Positions 14,767 to 19,008 of a stretch of 19,008 nucleotides of DNA are shown here, in pieces. Source of the DNA: DATKBT01 sp035546295 (GTDB taxonomy: Bacteria > Acidobacteriota > Thermoanaerobaculia > Multivoradales > Multivoraceae). Position 1 is the first letter of the stretch; each line of letters begins with the position of its first letter. The notes under the pieces are model-generated. The model was not told the DNA's origin and made no database searches. It saw only the letters and a program-made list of their open reading frames with translations. The position numbers and the translations under genes were made by a program. The stretch spans positions 1 to 19,008 of the forward strand of contig DATKBT010000049.1 of assembly GCA_035546295.1 (NCBI GenBank), given 5' to 3'.

Positions 14767-15357
14767 TCACTCGGTCACGGGCTGCTCAGCCAGCACCGGG
14801 TCGGGCACCTGGTTGCGGATCGGCGGGATCGACCGGAGGTAGGCGAACACCGACTTCAGGTCCTCGTCGGTCATGTTGGAGTACACCTGCCACGGCATCG
14901 GCGGCAGGATCGGGCGCGATTGGCCCCAGTGCCGGCCGGTGCGGATCGCGTTGACGAAGATGTCCTCGGTCCAGGCGCCCAGCCCGGTCAGCTCGTCGGG
15001 CGTCAGGTTCGCCGTGTAGCTGATGCCCCACGGCCCGGCCCAGGCGGTGTTGGTGGCCGCGGCCGACACGATCCAGGGTCCGTTGGGCGCCGGCGGTGGC
15101 GGCATCTCGAAGTCCTGGGGGTGCCCCGAGAGCGAACGGCTGCGATCGGGCTCGGGCCCTTCCGGACCCATGTGCCAGGGGGTGTGGCAGTCGTGACACC
15201 CGCTCGTCTCCACCAGGTAGTGACCCCGCTCGATCCTCGCCTGGGTCGAGTCGGCGGCCTGCGGGTCGGGGGTGGCGCTGCGGGCGACGCCCAGCGCGAT
15301 CAAGGCGAGCGCTGCCGCTGACGACAGCGTCGCGACGAAGGAAACGGTCTTGCTCAT
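14767..15357 (-). CDS. Exported monohaem cytochrome c
   Basis: This 196-residue periplasmic or membrane-anchored electron carrier starts at ATG 15357 with GGAG eight bases upstream. The N-terminal segment (about 5-27, VSFVATLSSAAALALIALGVA) is a signal peptide or uncleaved anchor. One haem site is visible, GCHDCH (about 53-58), preceded by RGHYLVETS as in many class I cytochromes. The likely axial methionine is in the PPMPWQVYSNMTDEDLKSVFAYLRSIPPI region near the C-terminus, where the family keeps its Met and final helix. About 90 residues between the haem and that helix are rich in Pro, Gly and Trp, larger than in small cytochromes and similar to cytochromes beside dehydrogenases. No dehydrogenase or oxidase gene is nearby, so the redox partner is unknown. 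A cluster of dyads lies 85-133 bases upstream. The frame extends to 15489, but the extension would run across the dyad region and was rejected. Confidence 0.88.
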   Translation of the reverse strand: MSKTVSFVATLSSAAALALIALGVARSATPDPQAADSTQARIERGHYLVETSGCHDCHTPWHMGPEGPEPDRSRSLSGHPQDFEMPPPPAPNGPWIVSAAATNTAWAGPWGISYTANLTPDELTGLGAWTEDIFVNAIRTGRHWGQSRPILPPMPWQVYSNMTDEDLKSVFAYLRSIPPIRNQVPDPVLAEQPVTE

Positions 15358-15640
15358 GGCGGGTTCTCCGGTTCGATCCGCCGCGGGTCGCGTCGGATCG
15401 AGGGAGAACGTAGCCGCGGGCGCGGCCGGCTGGCTTCGCCCGGTCGGACCAATTTGGCAGCGGTCGGGACCATGGTCCGATCGGACCATGCCGCGCTCAC
15501 GGGGCTCGGTGCGGTGCTGGACCGTCGCGATTCCAGCTCTGTCGGTAGACCCTCTGGTCGGCCGACGGCAACGCGACGAGGTTGGCGTCGCGAAACGTTC
15601 GCCTCGGCTGGTGCTGTGCTCGGTCGGTGACTGGAGGCCG
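15358..15640. other. Intergenic region between the regulator gene and the cytochrome gene
   Basis: This 283-bp stretch holds the dyad cluster and the cytochrome ribosome site (GGAG, 15366-15369) and no recognisable gene. It should contain the cytochrome promoter. If the two genes were co-transcribed the dyads would fall inside the message, but the gap is long for an operon. Confidence 0.45.
15442..15490. promoter_or_regulatory. Cluster of GGTC...GACC dyads, candidate operator of the cytochrome gene
   Basis: Three dyads with the same half-site are packed in 49 bp: GGTC-G-GACC (15442-15450), GGTC-GG-GACC (15462-15471) and GGTC-CGATCG-GACC inside a perfect 20-bp palindrome, CATGGTCCGATCGGACCATG (15471-15490). 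GGACCATGGTCC (15467-15478) is a further perfect 12-bp palindrome overlapping it. The group lies 85-133 bases before the cytochrome start and after the LuxR-type gene stop. The length and symmetry of the last element fit binding by a dimeric helix-turn-helix regulator. The neighbouring GerE-type protein is the obvious candidate, but this is inference. Confidence 0.5.
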
Positions 15641-16564
15641 CTACAGCCAGCCGCGTTGCATGGCGAGCGCGGCGGCGGCGGCCCGCGTCGGCACCTCGAG
15701 GCGGGTCAGGATGTCGGCGACGTGACGCTTCACGGTCAGCTCGCTGACGAACAGTCTCTGACCGATCTCGCGGTTGCTCAGCCCCTGGGCAACGAGAGCG
15801 AGCACCTCGCGCTGACGGGCCGAGAGCGGGGGAGCGTCGTTCTTCGGCGCTGACGGCGCCTCGTCGGGGCCGGGCTCGCACGCCGCCTCGAGCAGCTCCG
15901 CTGCGCGGGCCGCGTCGGTCTCGGCGCCGAGCTCTCGGAGCACCGCGAGCGCGGCGGCGGCTTCACTGCGGGCGGTCTCGCAGCGCCCCAGGGCGAGCGC
16001 GAGGCGGGCGGCCTCGACCTGCGCGCACGCCGCCTCCCACGGCGCGCCGGCGCTCGCGAACAGGTCGGCCGCGTCCTCGAATGCCGCGCAGGCCGTCGGG
16101 GGGCCGGCGCGGCGTCGGGCGAAGCCCTCGGCGAAGCGTGCGGTCGCCTCGAGCCCGGGACTCGCCGCCACCGCCGCCAGGGAGCGCAGCGAGGCGACCG
16201 CGGAGTCGGCGACCTCGTCGAGACCCAGCGCGTCGGCGGCGCGTGCCTGCACCAGCCAGCCAGGGACCCGGACCAGGCGATCCTCCTCCCGCAGGCGGCG
16301 GAACAACCGCTCCACCAGATCGAGCGCGCGCTCGGGAGAGCCGCGCTCGAGCGCGATCGCGGCGCGCCCGGTGAGCGCTAGCCGGTGGCCGCCGGCGCGT
16401 CCGTAGAAGGTCTCCGCCTCGTCGAAGCGCCCCTGGCGCCGGCGCAGCTCGCCGAGGCGGGCCGCGCATTCCTGGAAGACCGCCGGCGCCGCCCGCTCGA
16501 GCTCGCGCTCCATCTCCACCAGCTCGCGTTCGGCCTCGGCCCACCGCCCGCGCCAGATCAGCAC
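15641..16564 (-). CDS. LuxR/GerE-type regulator, apparently lacking its N-terminal part
   Basis: The readable frame has 307 residues. The C-terminal 63 form a GerE/LuxR helix-turn-helix: LSARQREVLALVAQGLSNREIG, then RLFVSELTVKRHVADILTRLEV. Residues 1-225 are alpha-helical and alanine-rich, with TPR-like helix pairs (GRWAEAERELVEMERELERA, GELRRRQGRFDEAETFYGRAG), as in MalT-like and other large LuxR regulators. The first start is GTG at 16564, but a family-like string, CRGHWAAVLIWRGRW, continues in frame upstream of it. A TAG closes the frame at 16634-16636, with no earlier start codon in between. Such regulators usually carry at least another 150-200 residues of helical repeats. The gene is therefore probably truncated at its 5' end, next to the divergent MntA-HepT pair. 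It may still make a DNA-binding fragment. A low-complexity linker (about 226-243) joins the two parts. Confidence 0.75.
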   Translation of the reverse strand: MLIWRGRWAEAERELVEMERELERAAPAVFQECAARLGELRRRQGRFDEAETFYGRAGGHRLALTGRAAIALERGSPERALDLVERLFRRLREEDRLVRVPGWLVQARAADALGLDEVADSAVASLRSLAAVAASPGLEATARFAEGFARRRAGPPTACAAFEDAADLFASAGAPWEAACAQVEAARLALALGRCETARSEAAAALAVLRELGAETDAARAAELLEAACEPGPDEAPSAPKNDAPPLSARQREVLALVAQGLSNREIGQRLFVSELTVKRHVADILTRLEVPTRAAAAALAMQRGWL

Positions 16565-16634
16565 CGCCGCCCAGTGGCCGCGGCAGTGGCTTGCGCGGGA
16601 GCGCCGACTCGCAGCGATGCGCGGCTCGGCCCGC

Positions 16635-16640
16635 TAGACT
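16635..16640 (+). promoter_or_regulatory. Possible -10 element giving a leaderless mntA transcript
   Basis: TAGACT (TAnnnT pattern) lies 6 bases before the ATG of the MntA gene, and no Shine-Dalgarno-like sequence is present between them. This spacing would place transcription start at or next to the start codon. No good -35 is visible, so this is weak. Confidence 0.25.
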
Positions 16641-16646
16641 GCGCCC

Positions 16647-17066
16647 ATGTCCCTCGACACCGAGCTCCGAGAGGCGATTCGGACGGTTCTGCGTCGTCAT
16701 CCGCAGATTCGGCTGGCGCTCGTCTTCGGGTCGCGAGCGCGAGGCGTCGCCGGCGAGGCGAGCGATCTCGACCTCGCGGTCGAAGCGGCCCCCGGAGAGA
16801 GTGTGGATCGACTCTCCCTGATGGCAGAGCTGACTGCGGCGACCGGGCTCGAGGCCGACGTCGTGGACGTGACTCCGGGTCGTCGGCTCGGATACCCGCT
16901 CATGGCGGCACTGCTCCGAGAGGCCGTGGTCGTCCACCGGATCGACGCGTGCGCCGAGGCGGAGCTGCGAACGCGCCTCCTCCTGCACACCTCGCTCGAT
17001 CGTCCCAGCTTCGAGCGGATGCGGGACGCCTACCTCGATCATCTGGCCGCCGCCCCAGATGGTTGA
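16647..17066 (+). CDS. mntA: MntA-type nucleotidyltransferase antitoxin
   Basis: This 139-residue minimal nucleotidyltransferase is the likely antitoxin of a MntA-HepT pair. The catalytic signature is exact: Gly28-Ser29 followed by ten residues and Asp40-x-Asp42 (GSRARG then SDLDLAVE). A third acidic position is in EADVVDV (Asp71 or Asp74), as in the family, where three carboxylates hold Mg2+. In characterised pairs MntA adds AMP to a tyrosine of HepT and so silences it; that activity is expected here from the intact residues. The C-terminal 45 residues are helical and contact-like. The ATG at 16647 has no ribosome site. The stop overlaps the HepT start by 8 bases, so translation is probably coupled. 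It lies back to back with the truncated LuxR-type gene, about 80 bases away. Confidence 0.88.
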   Translation: MSLDTELREAIRTVLRRHPQIRLALVFGSRARGVAGEASDLDLAVEAAPGESVDRLSLMAELTAATGLEADVVDVTPGRRLGYPLMAALLREAVVVHRIDACAEAELRTRLLLHTSLDRPSFERMRDAYLDHLAAAPDG

Positions 17067-17493
17067 CGAGAACGTGATCGCGGCCAAGCTCGCCGTGCTG
17101 GAAGACCGCATCGAGCGCGTCACGCGTCACCGGCCGGGCGACGCGAAGAGCCTCGGGGACGATCGGGACGCCTTCGACCTGGTCTCGTTCAACCTCATGC
17201 TGGCAGTGCAGGCGTGCGTCGACATCGCCTCCCACGTCATCGCCGACCAGGGATGGCCGCCGGCCACGGATCTCGCAGAGGCGTTCCACCGTCTCCACCA
17301 GCGGGGAGCGATCTCGGGAGAGTCGGGCGACGCGCTCGCCAGAGCGGTGGGACTTCGAAACGTCATCGCCCACGTCTATGCGGAGACCGACCCGGAGCTC
17401 GTGTTCCAAGCGGCAACGTCCGGGATCGACGATCTCCGACGTTTCCGCCGAGAGATCGCGAGCTGGGTCAGGCAGCAGTCCGACCGGCGCTGA
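17059..17493 (+). CDS. hepT: HepT-type HEPN ribonuclease toxin
   Basis: This 144-residue HEPN protein is the likely toxin partner of MntA. The motif R-x4-H-x-Y is intact: Arg100-NVIA-His105-V-Tyr107. Arg and His are the RNase residues in the family, and the Tyr is the one that receives AMP from MntA in studied systems. The protein is predicted to be all helical (VDENVIAAKLAVLEDRIERV at the start, YAETDPELVFQAATSGIDDLRRF after the motif), and its length matches HepT proteins (about 130-150). The ATG at 17059 sits inside the last codons of the MntA gene. Cellular targets of HepT vary, with tRNA or mRNA reported, and cannot be told from sequence. Both active sites look functional, so I see no decay in this module, unlike its two neighbours. 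Confidence 0.9.
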   Translation: MVDENVIAAKLAVLEDRIERVTRHRPGDAKSLGDDRDAFDLVSFNLMLAVQACVDIASHVIADQGWPPATDLAEAFHRLHQRGAISGESGDALARAVGLRNVIAHVYAETDPELVFQAATSGIDDLRRFRREIASWVRQQSDRR

Positions 17494-17537
17494 GTGGACC
17501 CACCCATCCGATCGTAGAGCTCGACCTCGGCCCAAGC

Positions 17538-17975
17538 TCAGCTGCTCAGCGGCGGGAGGGTAGATCGAGAACCTCGCCGCCGGGGGGCCACCTGGGTACC
17601 GGTCGAGCTGGTGGCCTGGCGCACCGAGCCGAGGTGGTCGACGTGGAAGTGCCTGGCGCCCTGCGGGGTGACCGCCGAGAGGAGCTTGTCTCCGCGATAG
17701 ACGTAGTCGCGGTCCACCACCCAGCCCGACGTGCTCGTGTACCCCCGTAGCACCTTGCCGTCGAGATCCCGCAGGGTCCAGATGCTGCCGGAGCCTCCGG
17801 TCCGGAAGGCCCACGCGCGTTCGTCGTCGGCCGTGTACATGTAGACCCAGTCCTCGGACCCGGAGGTGTAGTGGCGGACGTTGCCGAGCGCGTCGTACTC
17901 GTAGCTGGCGCCACCGTTCCAGACCAGGAGGTTGCCGGCGCCATCGTAAAAGGTGCCGGCCGAGCTCAGCCTGAG
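17538..17975 (-). pseudogene. Rhs/YD-repeat core remnant
   Basis: About 146 codons match the end of an Rhs core, the shell-forming YD-repeat region of large secreted or effector proteins. Visible are SSAGTFYDGAGNLLVWNG, YEYDALGNVRHYTSG, LRDLDGKVLRGYTS, DYVYRGDKLLSAV and the hallmark HFHVDHLGSVRQATSSTG. Similarity begins abruptly near 17975, with no start codon and no upstream Rhs sequence. Beyond it lie GC palindromes and a divergent kinase gene. After TGTQVA the frame diverges and stops at 17538. Adding one base at a C6 run (G6 at 17582-17587 on the plus strand) would instead give RFSIYPPAAEQL, which recalls the usual YxPFGEE segment, and this is followed by nothing recognisable. No toxin domain is seen. 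It is best read as a degraded fragment of a longer rhs gene. Confidence 0.75.
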
Positions 17976-17979
17976 CCTG

Positions 17980-18068
17980 CCCCGCGGGGACCTCCCGCGG
18001 GGGAACGCCCCTGGATCGCAGGCGCGCGGGGGCTGGGCAGCCCGAAGCCGACCGAGGGCGCAGCGCCC
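17980..18068. repeat. GC-rich palindromes between the Rhs remnant and the kinase gene
   Basis: A hairpin with arms CCCCGCGGG (17980-17988) and CCCGCGGGG (17994-18002) around GACCT is followed by GGGCGC-A-GCGCCC (18056-18068). A pair TCGCAGG (18016-18022) and CCTGCGA (18080-18086) brackets the second. The first begins within a few bases of where Rhs similarity ends. These could mark a recombination or repeat element boundary, or act as terminator-like structures. Confidence 0.55.
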
Positions 18069-18137
18069 CCGGAGCGTCCCCTGCGACCGCCCGCGAGTCA
18101 CGGGACGGGCGCGCGCGGTCCGAGGTAGGATGGGCCG

Positions 18138-19008
18138 GTGGACGTCGAGGAGCGCAAACAGACCGACGAGAGCCTGCGTCTCGAGCGCGAGCGGGCCGAC
18201 CGCGCCATCGACGAGGAGCTGGCGGGCATCGACGGGACTGCGGACGAGGTCATCGCGCGGGCGCGCCAGCGGGCCGACGAGGTCCTGGCGGCGGCGCGCG
18301 CGAAGATGGACGGGTCGCCGGCGCCCGCCGCCGGCGCGCAGGCGGCGGGAAGCGTCGACCGGGCGCGCGTGGTCGAGGATCGCGATCTGCGCGAGGAGCG
18401 CACGGACGCGGACGAGAAGGTGCGCGAGGAGCGCGCGGAGCACGTCGCGATGCTGCGGGTCGAGCGCGTGGAGACGGACAAGGATCTCTCGAGAGTGCGC
18501 GCCCGCGCCGACGCAGCGCTCGCGACGCGCGACGACTTCCTCGGCTTCGTGAGCCACGACCTGCGGGGCCTGCTCAACACGATCGTCCTGCAGGCGATGC
18601 TGATCTCCCGGGAGGTCCTGGAGGAGGATCACGTCGAGCCGGTCGGCAAGCTCGCCAACCGCATCCAACTGGCGAGCGGCCGGATGAACCGGCTGATCGG
18701 AGACCTGGTCGACGTCGCCAGCATCGAGGCGGGCGCGCTCGCGGTGACGCTGGAGGTCACCGACCCCGCCGAGGTCTTGGTGGAAGCCGCGAGCACCTTC
18801 GAGGCGAATGCCGCCTCAAGCGGAATCGCCTTCCTCGTGGAGATCGCCTCGCCGCTGCCGCCTGCCACGCTCGACGCCGCGCGGATCCTCCAGGTGCTCG
18901 GCAACCTGCTCGAGAACGCGCTCAAGTTCACGCCGGCCCGCGGTCGGGTCGTCCTACGCGCCGAACGCGTGGGCCCAGACATCCACGTCGCGGTGAGCGA
19001 CACGGGTG
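18138..19008 (+). CDS. Sensor histidine kinase with N-terminal coiled coil, cut by the window edge
   Basis: The frame is open to the end of the window (290 codons seen). It starts at GTG 18138 with AGGA seven bases upstream (18127-18130). Residues 1-135 are highly charged with no membrane helix or recognised sensor domain. They carry ERKQTDESLRLERERADRA and further Arg/Glu heptad-like runs broken by an Ala/Pro/Gly stretch (about 56-69), which suggests a long coiled coil. The HisKA box follows: FLGFVSHDLRGLLNTIV with His140 as phospho-acceptor. The N-box QVLGNLLENALKFTP (Asn260) and the beginning of the G1 box VSDTG (Asp288-Gly290) show an ordinary HATPase_c domain. The kinase is therefore probably soluble or partner-recruited. 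Its response regulator is not in the window and may lie beyond it. An ATG at 18130 is in a different frame and is not the start. Confidence 0.92.
   Translation, partial: MDVEERKQTDESLRLERERADRAIDEELAGIDGTADEVIARARQRADEVLAAARAKMDGSPAPAAGAQAAGSVDRARVVEDRDLREERTDADEKVREERAEHVAMLRVERVETDKDLSRVRARADAALATRDDFLGFVSHDLRGLLNTIVLQAMLISREVLEEDHVEPVGKLANRIQLASGRMNRLIGDLVDVASIEAGALAVTLEVTDPAEVLVEAASTFEANAASSGIAFLVEIASPLPPATLDAARILQVLGNLLENALKFTPARGRVVLRAERVGPDIHVAVSDTG

Noticed and set aside
15963..17123. 386-codon minus-strand frame over the regulator and the MntA gene
   Set aside because: It is out of frame with the GerE-type regulator and antisense to MntA; no motif is present.
17538..18668. 376-codon minus-strand frame uniting the Rhs remnant with sequence opposite the kinase gene
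   Set aside because: Only the part up to about 17975 resembles Rhs; the rest is the antisense of the kinase gene and low-complexity DNA, so the frame is not one gene.

Overview
The window is uniformly GC-rich, with G/C strongly preferred at third codon positions and frequent GTG starts. It most resembles an acidobacterial chromosome, possibly of the Thermoanaerobaculia type. The pointers are a duplicated-FtsX orphan permease of the kind expanded in Acidobacteria, a YebC protein of the 'MGRIFETRK' clade, and a secreted protein ending in two copies of a domain I have seen repeatedly in secreted acidobacterial proteins. This assignment is inference. No rRNA, tRNA, CRISPR array or insertion sequence was recognised.

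Layout. At 229-2618 a Ca2+/Na+:cation antiporter faces a TetA-like drug:H+ antiporter tail to tail. At 3007-4203 is an exported barrel-like protein with a Ser/Glu-rich linker. A doubtful small ORF (4221-4532) separates it from the large orphan permease (7007 down to 4554). A 540-bp divergent region with two kinds of direct repeat separates the permease from a TorF-like outer-membrane protein (7548-8324). At 8334-10997, on the minus strand, is a compact three-gene ABC-2 exporter operon whose genes overlap (GTGA and an 8-nt overlap). A 382-bp divergent region rich in perfect hairpins precedes yebC (11380-12105). yebC overlaps by ATGA the gene for an 862-residue secreted protein: signal peptide, N-terminal domain, a predicted seven-bladed propeller and two C-terminal domain copies about 77% identical to each other. 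A long hairpin separates this gene from a convergent monohaem cytochrome c gene.

The segment 15358-18137 looks accessory. Upstream of the cytochrome gene is a cluster of GGTC/GACC dyads that includes a perfect 20-bp palindrome. Next comes a GerE/LuxR regulator whose N-terminal half seems to be missing. A complete MntA-HepT toxin-antitoxin pair sits directly against the apparent break. Beyond it is an Rhs-core remnant with no start codon of its own and a probable frameshift at a C6 tract. The window ends inside a histidine kinase with a long charged N-terminal coiled coil (18138 onward), which is cut by the window edge in the ATP-binding domain.

The functional themes are envelope transport, secreted or outer-membrane proteins, and a small defence/mobile-type island. 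I see no single complete new system. The strongest candidates for something undescribed are the propeller protein with duplicated C-terminal domains coupled to yebC, the 20-bp palindrome cluster next to a GerE-type regulator, and the truncated-regulator/MntA-HepT/Rhs-remnant junction.
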